From contig NC_037254.1 in the NCBI RefSeq assembly GCF_000002425.4, positions 9,370,408-9,434,407 of the forward strand: 64,000 bases of DNA. The letters are read 5' to 3'. Origin of the DNA: Physcomitrium patens. Its lineage: Eukaryota; Streptophyta; Bryopsida; Funariales; Funariaceae. The position numbers and the translations under genes were made by a program. The notes beneath the pieces are model-generated. The model ran no database searches and was not told the origin of the DNA. It worked only from the letters and a program-made list of their open reading frames with translations. This document shows, one piece after another, positions 36,430-49,818 of the stretch; within the stretch, counting starts at the first letter, position 1; every line of letters starts with the position of its first letter.

Positions 36430-39400
36430 TAGAGGAGGTCTTCAATTGGGATCTGGTACTGTTACCTGTACCCGCTTAAAATCTAAGAACATTCCCAAGT
36501 TTACCGGAGTTCAAAGATAGTGGACCTGCAACGGTCGTGGAATCCCAACATGACTATGTACTTGTGATCGGCATTGGAGGAAGAAATTGTAATTAGACCT
36601 CATCAGCCGGGACTACACAAGGACACGCTTCGCCAACGAAGTGGAGGAGACACAACACTGGATGACGAGCCAAACTTGTTTAAGAGGAAATGATTCATCA
36701 TGCGATCTTATGCACGCACTCTGTTCTCCAATTATGCTTCTCGATGGAGCACTTTTACTCCATGGAGTTGGTATTGTTTAATTGGACGTAGCTTGAGGCT
36801 GACGGTTGACTACAGAATCATGAAGTTTACTCCTCAGCTGTATGCTAAGAAGACATCAGGATTGCTGGTGTTCCTTATTAGAGTGTTCACTCGAAGATTT
36901 CGAGCTTTTCAAATTGCAACTTGGAAGTGCTGATTTCTTTGTATGTTCTTGTCGAACTAGCCCTGTATGTAATTGTAGAAATTGTCAAGGGGGAGGTATT
37001 AGCGAATTTTTTAGCTAAAACGTTTAGTATCATCAACGTGAGAATGTCATAATGGAGATACCACATTTGGATTCCATATTCATACTCGAGGCTTATTTTT
37101 CTACATGGTAGAACCACCTAGAGCCACTTAGAGCCGAGAAACTATAGTGAGGACAACCACATAGAAGTGAGAACAACCACATAGAAGTCCTATTACTGGT
37201 CTATCCCCTGGCGGGGATACCAAAGATTGTCACCATTGTAACAGTAGCTTTAATCGAAGCACTTGTATTCATTTGGTGCAGTGCTCTAGAGTTTTCTTAC
37301 TCAGGGCATGGTCAGTTTGAAGTTTGAAGTTCAACATGACAGCTCAGTTCCTGACAATATTCTTCGAAGTTGCCGTTTCACATCTGGGTGTACGAGGCCG
37401 GTGTGAAGTACTGTTGCCGAGGTAATATTCTCTTTTCATCTCGTTGCCATGCATACGATCACGTTGACTGAGGATAATGTAACATAATTCTTGAACAATC
37501 GAATGTGGTCATTAACATTGTTGCCTTTCGGGTTTTTCCATGAACATATCTACATTGCATTTTATTTGGTTATGTTTTATATGTCTGAGATCGGCTGTAG
37601 AAACAACTGCGGTGAGAGACAACCCTCATTTTGATTGATCTTGACCAAATCTGAGGCCCAACAGCGGTTAATCCGTAGACTCACCTTGACACCGGTTCAA
37701 GGATGTCTCCGTTCCACTATCCTTCAGCCTGCTGCAGTTGTTGTGTTTGTCCATGACCTTTGACCCCTCTCTTTGAAGCTCGCTTCTGCTAATCACTGCA
37801 CATAACGTTACTTCCAATTTCAATTGGATAAATTAGCAATACTAGCAACAAGGTCAGAAACCAACACACTGCGCCTTTGATTATCAAACTAGTCATTGAA
37901 AGAGATGGGGGTGGCCGAATTTGCATCGGACTTCACTTCGCCACGTCGTTCACGAGGGTAGTGGATGGGTCTTTCTCTTCATCCGAGAGTTCATTGAAGT
38001 CATGCGCACTCAGCACCTCAATCATGGCCAGTTAGTTGGAACTCGCAAGACCAAGCACGCGCGGGTGGTTCCTCTAGTTTCCATTTCTGTAACAATTTCC
38101 TAGCAGAGCAATTAATTGGCCAAAGTACCTAGTTTCTTGCATCACTAACATGAGGAGCAGCGTTGTCACATGACTGTGTGAATCACTTGTTTATGCAGAT
38201 AGACTTCGTGTTATCAATTGGTTTGCAGTTATGGAACACTCATCTGCCGGGCGAGCCAGTGATCCTTGCCTCTGGCACTGTGGACGTGAAGCTCATTCCG
38301 TAAAATTGATGACAAGCCATTTTAACCTGCTTATCCCCTGGAGCTCACTGACAATAATTATGCTACTGCCGTCCATGGGGAGCAGCAGAAGAACTGGAGG
38401 CGTTTCGCGCTTTCCAAGGTGGGGATGATCACTCTCATGGACTTCATCAATACAGTCGGGAAATTCGCCGTGAGCACGTTGAATCATTGTAAGCAGTAAC
38501 GTCTGCTTTTTGTTGAAGAAGTCTGAAGCCTCAGCTTTATCTCATCAAACCTAGCTACATAATTGCGATTTATCTTTTGATTTTTGTTTTTTTGAGTAAT
38601 TCAAACTTTGACCCGCAACGCACATATGGTGGATATCGTTTGTCAAACCACCACGAATCCTGAAACAATTGTAAAGACGGATGCTGCATGACACTGTTTA
38701 ACTGCTAGTGGCGGATTAGACAATCTCCCCAAAAGTGCTGTGAGTTGGCTTCTCCTGCGTCGGCGAACTATGACCCCGATGGCTCCAAAGACCCTCTCAA
38801 GTTTTACCCACACAGCCACAAAGTAAGCTTCCCTTTTCCTCTCAAATCTATCTGGGCACAGGACAACATGACGTCGTAATTTCTGTGCAATAATCGTAAA
38901 ACCTGGCATGGATAAATCTCAAGAGTGATATCAACCGACTGAACTATGAGTTTTGATATTCATTGTTCAGTATGCGGGAGTTGAAGTGATGGAATCTCGT
39001 GCAAACTGAACTAGGGACCTAATACAGGGAAAGTGGCATTCATGGGCTTCGGAAATGGCCGTCGTATTTGCCCCAGTGCTGACTTGACTCGCTCGGAAAT
39101 GCCCGTCTTTCTCCATTTCATTAGTTCACGTAAGCATCATCATGTTTCCTTTTCAAACCAGAATCTTCTGGATTGAACGCGTATTTAAGAGTCTCAAAAG
39201 AATACTTTCCATAGTCTGGCTTCGATTCCAAACAATTAGTAGATCAGAGATTGGACTGCACCACAACAGTGGAAAATGTGATCTCGATTCCAAAAGGACA
39301 ATCTATAGTATACCCAGTTGAAACCGTGTTAAACAATGACAAAAGAAAGCACAGCCACAGTTATTCATCTCATATACTAGAACTCGAACTTGCGAGGCCT

Positions 39401-39600
39401 CACTCAGTAGTTCAGTTAAAGAAGTTTGCACAGAATTATAGATCGCAAACATGCAAGCATGCGCCTCAATTCCTTTGCATGTATAGTCGTACGCATCTGA
39501 AGATAAGCAAAAAGAAGCCTTTGTTGAAAGAGTGACTTGTACTCATAATCCAAAAGCCTTTACATTATCAAATTAGAAGCTTCAATAACACAAACTCTCT
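36430..39600. other. Intergenic stretch with broken coding-like segments
   Basis: Moderate-GC sequence without a gene I can name. A polypurine-tract-like string (caagggggaggtattag) lies near 36988. A 20-bp tandem duplication (gtgaRgacaaccacatagaa) lies at 37147-37186. Plus-strand segments look coding but are isolated: VILASGTVDVKLIP near 38258, NWRRFALSKVGMITLMDF near 38390-38440, and ANYDPDGSKDPLKFYPHSHK near 38767-38824 directly followed by gtaagc. They could be exons of a decayed gene. I do not recognise the family. Confidence 0.45.
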
Positions 39601-39797
39601 TATTACTGGTGTGTGTGTGGGGGGGGGGGATGCACAGGCAACCTCAATTCAATTTACAAATGACAAAATATAAGCTACAAATCTATCGTTTTTGGCAAGA
39701 TCTCAAACCCTGCATTGTACAAAGGCCAATACCCCACTCCATGTAGATGTCCATTGACCCAAAGCATCGTCCCTGCGAGAACGTGCACAAGCTACGG

Positions 39798-41159
39798 CTA
39801 CTGCAAGAAATATCCAGAAAGAAAGAGGGCAAAGAAAAATAGCAGGGAGCCGTAGATCAAGAGACTTTTCTGTCCCGACGTCAAGGTGTTCCCGCCCAAC
39901 CCGAATTGTTGATTTTGAGCGAAACCAGCCACCTCTACACTCTTAGGTTGGAAGTAGCCTTTGGCAGCACCGCATGTGGGACAGAGCCAATCTTCCGGAA
40001 GATCACGGAATAGTGTGCCTGCAGCCACAGGGTATGATGAGTCTCCCTTCGCTTCCTCGTATACATGTCCACACGATCGGCACGCGTATGCGCCGGTGTT
40101 GAGTACGGCAAATGTCTCCTCCAATCCTGCAGAACACGTCAATCACAATCAAAATCACAAAGAACTAGTTAGTGAAAATTTTTTCCTATGTCGAGAGGAG
40201 AAGGTGTCGTTGTAATTAATAATGAACCGTGGTGTACGTAGATTTTGGGTGTTCCATGTTAGGTCTAAACAATACCGTGAGTAGATTTGAGATGCGAAAA
40301 TACTAGGTTTCAAGTGCGATCAGTCTATAAAATTCAGAGAAGTCGTGGTTAAACGACTACAGCTATCTCGCTAATGGGCATCTCCATGAATTAATAGATT
40401 GGCCTTTGTACGATGTGAAGTTTTAGATATTGCCAACAGCAAGAAACATGCAGCTTAACATTTCGTCATATGTAAATTACATGGAGGTTACTTGTTTGTT
40501 CCCTATATCGAATTTCTACAAGAGTTTAAAACATAAAAATCATAATTAAGCATTCAAATTGTATACCTTCCCGGGACTTGAGAATACTCTTAGTCTCAGC
40601 CCCCTTGGCCCCAAGATTCGACATAGTATCCTGTAAGGCATCCTGCAAAATTTGCTGCTCTTGCTGCTCGGTCTGCTTCTGCTCAAGGTCGTCCTGCTCG
40701 CTGTCCAACACAAACTCAGATCTAATTACTGCAAAACAAAATTACTATAACTCTAAACTACGAAACCTTCTCGACAAGAGAGACGCGACGATCTCACAAC
40801 TTCACAGAAACCGAAGTCATCCAATGTCGAAAGCAATACACTTTTGGTATTCAAAACAGCTAAGAAATCCTCATGCGTAGCAGAAAACCATGCTGAGCAA
40901 CAGACGTGCAGGGGAACCGACTCCTGGCAGCCCAATTCAACTCAAACCAAGGAGAATTGACTCAACTCACCGCAGCAGCAGCAACAACACTCCTCCTTCG
41001 AGACGACGCAGCCTTCACCAGATTCAATCCAGGCAGTGACGCCCAGCGAGCAACTCTGACGCTCCCATTGCGGCCTCGCCAGGGGCACCTATTGGGGAGA
41101 AGAAGGGACGAGGCAGACGCAGAAGCCATGACTCCAAGGACAGCTGCAGCAGATACCAT
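39798..41159 (-). CDS. RBD1: Chloroplast membrane rubredoxin (RBD1/RubA type), 3 exons
   Basis: Exons on the minus strand: 41159-40971, about 40714-40567, 40126-39798, giving about 221 residues. The first exon (63 residues) is an Ala/Ser/Arg-rich transit peptide; a second ATG at 41129 is possible. Exon 2 is Gln/Glu-rich. The last exon carries the rubredoxin fold with two iron-ligand pairs, CRSCG (Cys128, Cys131) and CPTCG (Cys161, Cys164), then EVAGFAQNQQ, NTLTSGQKSLL and one C-terminal membrane helix (about 200-220). This layout is that of plant and algal RBD1, a thylakoid protein needed for photosystem II accumulation. The exon 2 acceptor is uncertain: the strongest site (exon from 40728) is out of phase with exon 1, while an AG 14 nt further in keeps the frame. 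Confidence 0.92.
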
Positions 41160-41540
41160 GGCAGCGAATACAGCCTCAAAATGAACAAAAAAAAAAACAA
41201 AAAAACCAAACAAAACAAAACAAAAACCGGAAAACCCAAAATACCCACGATCCAAGATGCGACTTTGAGTGCTACAATCAGATGGAGAATTGCTCCAAGC
41301 CGTGCAGGCGATGGCTGTGATACTGGAGGGTGCCACACTCCTCCTCAGCTCGTGGAAGGCTGGTAGGAGCTGCAGTGCTTTCGACCGTGTCATCTACCAT
41401 TATGTTATCCACAAAGCCCTTGTCGCCACAAGTCTCACTTGCTTGTGCTCTTACCATGGCTTGTTCCTTGATATCCTTGCAGGGTTCTTCACACAGTCCT
41501 CTTTGTACCTCCAAAATATATAAAACGCCTCAAGCTTGAG
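41160..41540 (-). promoter_or_regulatory. Upstream region of the RBD1 gene
   Basis: About 380 bp of moderate-GC sequence precede the RBD1 start before the DNA turns AT-rich. It contains an A-rich run with C interruptions (about 41180-41226). The antisense frames over it are not convincing genes. No clear core promoter motif is seen. Confidence 0.45.
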
Positions 41541-44500
41541 TGTGTAGTTTTGTGGGTGGTAGACCTGGCATTCGCAAGTTTATAAAATGAATGACAAAAC
41601 ATCTTTTTTCTTCGTTTCAACAAATTATCTTCAAAAAAATCATCTATAAAAGTGGTTAGTCTCTAAACATATCCCACAGCTCCCATCAAGTTGCTTGCCC
41701 TATAAATTGTAGATAAAAAATTATTTGTAAAAATGAATAATTTTTAAATACATCTCAAGAAGTATCATGAAGCCTACTTGAACTATCTTATAGATTGTAA
41801 AATATAATTTATTTATATAATGGTTGATCTTTAAACATATCTTATTGGACATTAGGAGATCTAACCAAAGAACAATAGTTTACAATTAAGAAAATCAAGC
41901 AAACTATACAATGCACTTGTTAATGGTGTAGTGCATGTTATACTTGATTAATTTTTAGACTAGTGATAATATGTTGTAGAGAAAAATGTTGCACTTGTTA
42001 ATGGTGTAGTGCATGTTATACTTGATTAATTTTTAGACAAGTGGTAATATGTTGTAGAGAAAAATGTGATATTTGCGACAATAGTGAGTTCTTTAAGTTT
42101 ATTTAGTTTTTGGCAACTAAAACTTTAAAAGAAATTAGGATTATGTTAGAGAACAATAATGGCTATCTACGTCTTTTATAATTATTTAGAAATCAATGCA
42201 AGTTAAAAGAACTTACAAAATAATGATTGTGGATGGGAGACTAGAACATCATGTTTTGTGTTGAAATATAATAAAGAATAATGCATTGTAGAAGAATAAA
42301 TGGAACAACTTCATTTTATAAAGCCCACCCAAAGAAGAATCTATTCTTTGGTCTTTTATGAAGCTATATAACCATTGTAGTGAGGACTAATTTTTACATA
42401 ATTAATATAGAAAGTGAGGTGGTAAGAACAAAGATGACACTTTTAGAAAAAAATATATATTCTTAAAAATACATTCTTTATTAAGAAAAAACTTTACTAT
42501 AAGCGACTTGATATTTGACTAAAAAAACATAAAAGATCTAATAAAAATAGAAAAGAGTATTATTTAATTTTTTTTATTTTAGAAGAATTTATAAAGAAAA
42601 TCCTAGTGCAATTTTTATTCTAAAGAATCTTTAGAATTTATAAATTTTGCAATGAGAATCAACTTTTAATCTTAATTAAATTTTCAATCTATATTTATAA
42701 AATAGAATTGGAATGGTGAAGGTCTTAACTTAGAAAATACTAAAAGGACTTATAAGAAAATCATTAATAGTCACCTTGCATGTGATAATATTTCTAAGAA
42801 AATATTTATAAAAATAAATAAGATGAAATAATATATAACAAATAATTTTGCATTATCTTGCCATCTACTGAAAGTTAGAAATTAATTTTTTTTGGTTATG
42901 GATCCATTGATAACAAAGTAAAAATTTATTTCAGTTAATTATAATAATTTTTCTATTAGATGCCAATTTTATCTTAATACAAATCATTTGATAAAAAATT
43001 TCATCACTTTGTTAGGCTAAATAAAAATATATCAAATTTAAATGAAGCAACAATATCAAAGAATAAAATTGCATAAAATGGTCTTAAAAAGAATTAATAT
43101 ATAGATAGAAGGAGGATTTAAAAAAATAATAATAATAATAAATAAATTGTAAGTGGTAAAAGAAGAGTTGATGCTTATATTTTAATTTCAAATTTGTATT
43201 TAAAAAAAAAAAAAAAAAAAAACTACACAAGCTAATAGATATGATACAATTTTTATATGTAATTTCAAAATAGATAACTTAATAGATTATTTGGCTCCAA
43301 GTAAATCAAAAATTCTTAAAGAACAGAAATCACTAATTTGTAAATATAATTTCTTAGCAAAATGGTGAAAAAAGATAACTTGATTATTTTTTTTCCATCA
43401 AATAATATATAGAATAGCCTTTTAATAAGTGAATTATTAATAAAAACCCTACAACCAAGGACTTACTTATTACCATAATTTGCAATAGATTTAGTATATA
43501 TTTGATTTATAGAGACATTTTAAATGTCATAGACTATAATGATTTTTTTTAAAAAAATAGCCTAAATATCATGCTAAAAAATAAAGACTAAACATAAAAA
43601 AATAAAAAAATAAAAAATAAAAATATTATTATTAAAAAGAATAGTATAATAATTATTAAGTAATAGATAATATTATATTTTAAAGACTTAAAAATATATT
43701 ATGAAAATTATGTATAATAAAAATTTATTTTTAAAATAATATTTTTTTATAAGTTAAATATATTAGATTTAAAAAGCAATAGTGTAAAGGATAAATATCA
43801 ACTTAGGAGTAGTAGTATAAAAGAGATTTTGATAAATTTATCAATTTTAAAGATATTAGAATATTATATAAGATAATAATAAGCTCTTAAAAAAATAAAA
43901 AATATCTTTGTTGTTTAGAATTTTTTTGCTTATGTATTTGTTATTTTTTTAATATTTTTTAATAGTTTAGAATATTATATTATATTTATCTTTAGAATAT
44001 ACAAATGTGTTACTTATTGATTAAATTATAGACTATAGAAAATAATATGAATAAAATTAGAGATCTTTCAATATCAAGTACAATAATTTTGACTAACTTC
44101 ATTGTTGCTATACTATTTCCAACCATAAAAGAAAAAAATGCTATGCACTCCTTCCAAATAAAGTAGAAAAATTTATTAAATCCATCACAAATATCAATGT
44201 CTATTGTTGTTTGGCACCAAAAAAAAAGTCTCTCTGAGCTCTTAATGTCTTCTAAATTCTATCTTGCAAGGAGTACTTGTGATACAATAGAAAAACCATG
44301 AAAAAAATTCAAATAATTGATTCTTAGGGTATTATATTTAATTTTTATGGTTCCAAGATTAACTTTCATTTTTCTACTATTTTTTTTATTTATGATAAGT
44401 GTCAATTAACCATAGGTACAATAACCATCAAGCTAAACATGCCATTGGATAGGAAGAGGGGATTTTAATATACCACAAGTTACAATAATAAACTATAATA

Positions 44501-45150
44501 TAAAGTCAAAGTTCAATATACTACAAAGTATAGATAAAAAATAATTATAGGCCCTCATATCTTTTGATTAAGATATGGTAGTTGATTTAGATGGTTTAAA
44601 CTCACCATATTTCTTTTTTTAAAGTTTGGTAAATAAAAAATGATAATAAATATGAAACAAAATGTACTACATGCAATATAATGGTAGTTCTTATTAAGAA
44701 GTACCATGATTCTTTCTACCAATCTAAATCTTCTTCTTCTTTATTAAAATTTGATTTAAATAATTCTTTTTTGGTATTTCAAATTATGAAAAATAATAAT
44801 TAAAATAAAGAGATATTTATAAAGTCCAATTTTATATCATTTTATTCATCTTGTCAAAATAAAACATCATTGCATACAAAGTGATTTTGCTTTTACACTA
44901 AGATACTTTAGGTTCTTTCTTCCCTCCACTATTCTATTTCATAATCATGATCATATTTTTAATAATATCATTTTTTTAGTCTGTTTTAAAATTAAAATTT
45001 AAAAATATATTTTTAGATATAATATAATAGTTTTAAGAATAATATGTATCTACTTTAAGACTATAAGCTTTGAAATAAATTAATATAAGATTATAATAAG
45101 ATAATGTGATTATTTGCCATACTTTATTATAAAATAATTTTTTTATTATA
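41541..45150. other. AT-rich intergenic stretch, unassigned
   Basis: About 3.6 kb without a recognisable gene. It contains the 78-bp tandem duplication described separately, an A22 run near 43201-43222, an aataataat run near 43126, and many A/T homopolymers. Old transposon sequence is likely, but I could not place it in a family. Confidence 0.5.
41912..42067 (+). repeat. 78-bp tandem duplication
   Basis: Two head-to-tail copies (41912-41989 and 41990-42067), each beginning tgcacttgttaatggtg and ending gagaaaaatgt, differ at only a few positions (for example tagtgat against aagtggt). The low divergence points to a fairly recent duplication. Confidence 0.93.
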
Positions 45151-45324
45151 TTATAAAGTGATGGAAAGAATTTTATAATATACATTTTATATATAATCTT
45201 ATAGTTAATATCTAAGATCGTAAAGATGTTATTAAAATAATACATAATTTTTTAGAATTTATATATTAAACATCTTATAAGACATTATAAGATAGTACAT
45301 AACATTGATTAGTAGGTTAGAAAC

Positions 45325-45618
45325 TATTAAAGAAACATAATAAGCAAGACACAAGTAAGTAGAAAATAACAAGGTTAGACAGAAGAGAAGTGTGGAATGA
45401 GATGCCTCTCACTTCCAACACCCTTTACTTATAAGTAAATTTTACATCCATTTTTGGCTAGACTTCATCTTACTTTTATCCAATTAAATCCTAGATTCTT
45501 CTTAACCTAGCCGCCACCTTGATAACTTTCCTTCATCTTTTTACTAGCCTTTGACCATTAGCAACTTATCTAAGATAATATCTTTTATATTCTAACTTAT
45601 TCTCTATTTACTTTAACA
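45325..45618 (-). repeat. 3' LTR of element E
   Basis: On the minus strand it starts TGTTAAAG and ends CTTTAATA, forming an imperfect terminal inverted repeat. It aligns well with 49819-50131 apart from a length difference near the cctagccgccacc block. Confidence 0.92.
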
Positions 45619-45639
45619 CTCCCACTTTGCTATTGGTCA

Positions 45640-47050
45640 AAGGCTAGTAAACCTAATTCCTTTGTTAACTTATAATGTCTATCCTTCACCAATGCTTTTG
45701 TGAGGAAATCTGCAAGCATGTCTTCTGTTGCACAATACTTCATGTCAATCACTCTCATCTCAATCTTCTTCGATATGAAGTGATCTTGAATATCAATGTG
45801 CTTTTTCCTTGAATGATGCTTTCGGTTCTAAGCAAAAGCAAGGCATCTTTGGTTGTCACACTTCATTGGAGTTGCTTATAATTGCACAAGTCCAATGTCT
45901 TCTAAAACTTGTTTTAGTCATATTGCCTCCATTGCACCATGACTTGCTGCTATGTATTCTGCCTCTATTGTAGACCTTGCAATTGTTAGTTGTCTCTTGC
46001 AATTCTATGAAATTGCTCCTACTCCAACAAAAAATACATATCCCATTTTTGATCTTCTATCATTTGCATCTCCAACCCAATCTGTATTACATATCTATAC
46101 AATGTAATACTATCACCTCCAAGTCACAATTTGAAGTTGAAAGTACCTTTTAAGTACCTCAAGATTGTCTTAATGGTTGTCCAATGAATTGGTCCAACCT
46201 TTGACATGTGTTGACTCACAACACTCACTGTATATGCAAGATCCACCCTTGTACCAACCATTGCATACATAAGTGAGTCTATTATTGCTTTGTATGGAAC
46301 ATCTTTTATTTCTTCTTCAACTTCACCAAACTCCTCATTCGTGACCTTCATCAACTTCAAATTTACTTCCAACGGTATTCCAATGGACTTGCACTCTTTC
46401 ATGTTGAACCGTTTCAATACTTCTTCAAAGAACTTCTTTGGACTCAATATAATGATCTTTTTAGCTTGATCTCTCACAAACTCTACTCCTAAGCAACAGT
46501 GGAGCTCTCCCAAATCACTCATTTCAAATTCTTTTGCTAACTTTGCCTTCAACCAATCCATCTTTTTCAAAGTATTGGTCAAGATGATCAAATCATCAAC
46601 ATAAAGAATAACAATCAGCAAGAAGGCTTTTAATTGTATGACATACAAAGAATAATCAACCTCACTCCTTACAAATTTTTCATTCACAAAGAAGGTGTCA
46701 ATATGTTGGTACCATGTCCTTGATGATTGCTTGAGCCCATATAAGGATTTCTTCAACTTATACACAAGGTGTTGTTTGCCTTCTTCAACAAATCCTTGAG
46801 GTTGATCCATGTAGATGTCTTCTTCCAATTCTCCATTCAAGAAAGCCGTCTTCACATCCATTTGGTGCATCTCCAAGTCCATTGTTGCCTCAATTGCCAC
46901 AATAGTTCTAATGGTGGTGAATTTGGCCATAGGAGCAAATGTCTCATTGAAATCAATATCAACAACTTGTGAATAGATTTTGGCAATTAATCTTGTCTTA
47001 TACCTCACAACATTGCCCATTGCATCCTTCTTTGTTTTAAACACCTACTT
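45640..47050 (-). pseudogene. Reverse transcriptase and RNase H of element E
   Basis: A 306-codon open frame (47044-46124) encodes copia RT: YKTRLIAKIYSQVVDIDF, the MHQMDVKTAFLNGELEEDIY motif, SLYGLKQSSRTWYQ, the active site YVDDLIIL (near 46600) and the end of RT with ILRYLKGT. RNase H continues to about 45640, past single stops, ending in the ADFLTKALVK segment. The catalytic Asp pair is intact. Confidence 0.92.
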
Positions 47051-47251
47051 ACAACCAATTGAAGCTTGATTTGGTGGAAGTTGAGTCAATTCCCATGTTC
47101 CATTATCCATGAGTGATTTGTACTCTTCTTTCATAGTATTCTTCCGCTTCATAGCATCTATGGATTTCATTGCATCTCATAAACTCAAAGAATCAATAAG
47201 AAGTCCATCATTGGCATATTCTTTAATTACTTGAGAAAAAATGTGATCCTT

Positions 47252-48379
47252 CTACCATTCACCACATTGTTTTCTATCTCTCAAAAGATATCTCCTTTTA
47301 TTTGAAGAAGATTCAACTTGTTGTATTCTATGGTCACCTCCACCCTTCTTTTCTTTTGAAGATAATATTTTTTCACTCAAAAGTTCATAATCCTCATCAC
47401 TATCATCATCAATATATTTATGCTCTTCATTGATGGTCCTAGCAATTGTAGAGGCCTTCTTATCCACCTTCTTTGCCTCTTCATCTTCATTTCCACCTTT
47501 ACAACCATCATTGTCTTTGTCTTCTTCCTTCTTTGCTAAATTTGAAGATGTATCCACAAATACACCATTACTCCCACTTGGACACATTTTCAAATGCTCA
47601 CAAGCACTCTTGTGCTCCAAAAACTCAACATCACGACTTTTGATGATCTTTTTAGACTCCAAACACATAAGCCTATAAGCCTTTGTATCTTCACAATATC
47701 CAACAAACACACATTTTGTATCTTTTGCATCAAATTTTGATCTCATACAATCTAGTGTCTTTATATATACTATGCATCCAAAGGTCTTTATGTGGAAAAC
47801 ACAAGGTTTTCTCCCACTCCAAGCTTCTTCTAGAGTCATTGATGTAAGTGCACTTGTAAGACACTTATTTCTTGTATATATGACATTTACTACTGCTTTC
47901 GTCCAAAACTCATGTCCAAGGTGTTGTGTATGAAGCATATTCCTTGCCATATCTACAATGGTTTGATTTTCTCTTTCAGCAACTCTATTTTATTGTGGAG
48001 TATAAAGACTAGAGGTTTGTCTTGCAATACCATTCATCTTCAAGAAATCATTAAATTGCTTTGACATATATTCACCTCCATTGTCCGTATGCAATATCTT
48101 GATTTTGTATTCACATTGCTTCTCCACAAGTATCTTAAACTCCTTAAACCTTGTAAAATACTCACTCTTTGTTTTGAGGATGAAAATCCACACCTTTCTT
48201 GAAAAGTCATCAATGAATGTGATAAAATACCATGCACCTCCTATTGGTGGCATCCTCATAGGTTCACAAACATCAAAATAGACAATCTCCAATAACTTGA
48301 TTGCACGTGTTGCAATTCCACTTGGAAATGAGGCCCTTTGTTGTTTGCCTTGAATACAACTTTTACAAGCAAGTATCAT
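47252..48379 (-). pseudogene. Integrase of element E
   Basis: The core reads VYFDVCEPM (first Asp, near 48285), FIDDFSRKVWIF and ILHTDNGGEYMS (second Asp, near 48085). After one stop at 47988 the third motif continues with NRVAERENQTIVDMARNML, so all three catalytic acidic residues are visible. Downstream are the C-terminal segment with TFGCIVYI and an acidic linker to about 47252. Confidence 0.9.
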
Positions 48380-48385
48380 AGCATT

Positions 48386-49348
48386 TTAGCTTATATGACC
48401 AAGATCTAAACTACTTACCATGGATTGGAGCTCTTTCATGTTCTTGGCATTCAAATGACCAAGGCGTCGATACCAAATACCAAACTTGTCTTGAACTTGA
48501 GGAAATTCAACAAATGCCGCCACTTCAACTTCATTTACCTTCTTACACTTAATGAAGTAGAGGTTGCCATCTCTAAAGCCCTTTGCAATATAATCTCTTT
48601 CCTTAGCTTTGTAGCAATTTTGAACAAAATGACTTGGTTTTCCACAAATAAAGCAAGTTCTCACATTGCCACGTTAGTTAGAATGACTTTCCTTGCCTTG
48701 TCTTGAAAAAAGAGCCAAATCTTCACTTTGGGGCTCTTTTTCTTTCCTCTTGGTTACTTCATGGGCAAGTCTTACTGTCACATAATCCATTGTGAGTTCT
48801 TTCAGCTTGATGGACTCCAATGCCACAATGAAGTAGTTGTATGACTCGAGAAGGTTCATCAGCAAGGTCATGACAATATCACTCTCTTCTAAAGGCTTGT
48901 CAACAATTGCCAGTTGATAAGCAAGGACCTTTATCTTATTGACATGAGCCATGAGGTCTTTACCTTCTTCCATCTTGAAAGTATAGAATTTCCTCCTTGT
49001 GAAGATGATATTAAACAAGTTCTTGCTCTCATATATGTTATAAAGAATCTTCCATGCTTTTGCTGGTCCTTTGCAAGAGATGATGTGAGAAAAGTTGGCT
49101 TCAGTCAAATTGGTGGAAATCATGCCAAAAGCCTTCTTTTTATGTCTTGTGAAGTCTTTCCTCTCTTTAGCATCAGCATGCATACTTAGAGGCTCTTCAC
49201 TTTCATCTACAATGTCCCAAAGGTCTAAAGACGCCAACAAAAGCTCCATTTTGACCTTCCAATTGTAGAAATTATCACCTCTAAACTTCTCAATCACTCT
49301 CAAATCTTCACCTTCACTAGAAACCATGTCTAAAAAGAGGTCTATCAA
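48386..49348 (-). pseudogene. gag of element E fused directly to the pre-integrase segment
   Basis: The gag ORF (49348-48674) starts with MIDLFLDMVSSEGEDLRVIE and includes FRGDNFYNWKVKMELLL. A single in-frame stop (near 48674) separates it from the zinc knuckle CFICGKPSHFVQNC, which is intact (CX2CX4HX4C). Soon after, GNLYFIKC and WYRRLGHLNAKNM of the pre-integrase segment follow. No D-S/T-G protease motif lies between. Confidence 0.88.
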
Positions 49349-49818
49349 AAAATATCAAAAAAAAGAGTCTCTATGTGCTTAAAATCACCAAAACAATTTT
49401 GCACTAGCAAAATCTTAGAATGCCCTCTTGTGAACAAATGAATGTTTCTTCACTCCAAATACTTTTAACTCAACTTTCAAAGCTTCTAACAAATATGTGT
49501 ACTCTAATTAGCCTCACCATCAAGTTTTCTAACTCATAAAACTCACTTTCTCACTTAAACTTCCACAACACCAAAGACACTATCAAGGTTTTTATATGAG
49601 GTCTTAATCACTTAATCTTAGGATTTAAGAACCTTCAAATACATGTTAGGAATCTATAAGGCCCAAATTAGAACCTCCATAAGTCAAAATACAAGATTAG
49701 ATCATATAAACCCTAATATCAGCAAACACCATAAGATATATTCTACACAAGAACAACAACTATCAAATGACTTCAACTTATTTGAATAGCACAACAAAGT
49801 GTGAGTGGGCCTATAACC

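Noticed and set aside
41024..41338. Minus-strand frame with a hydrophobic segment upstream of RBD1
   Set aside because: It is in a different frame from the transit peptide, and its hydrophobic run comes from an A/C-rich DNA tract (41180-41226).
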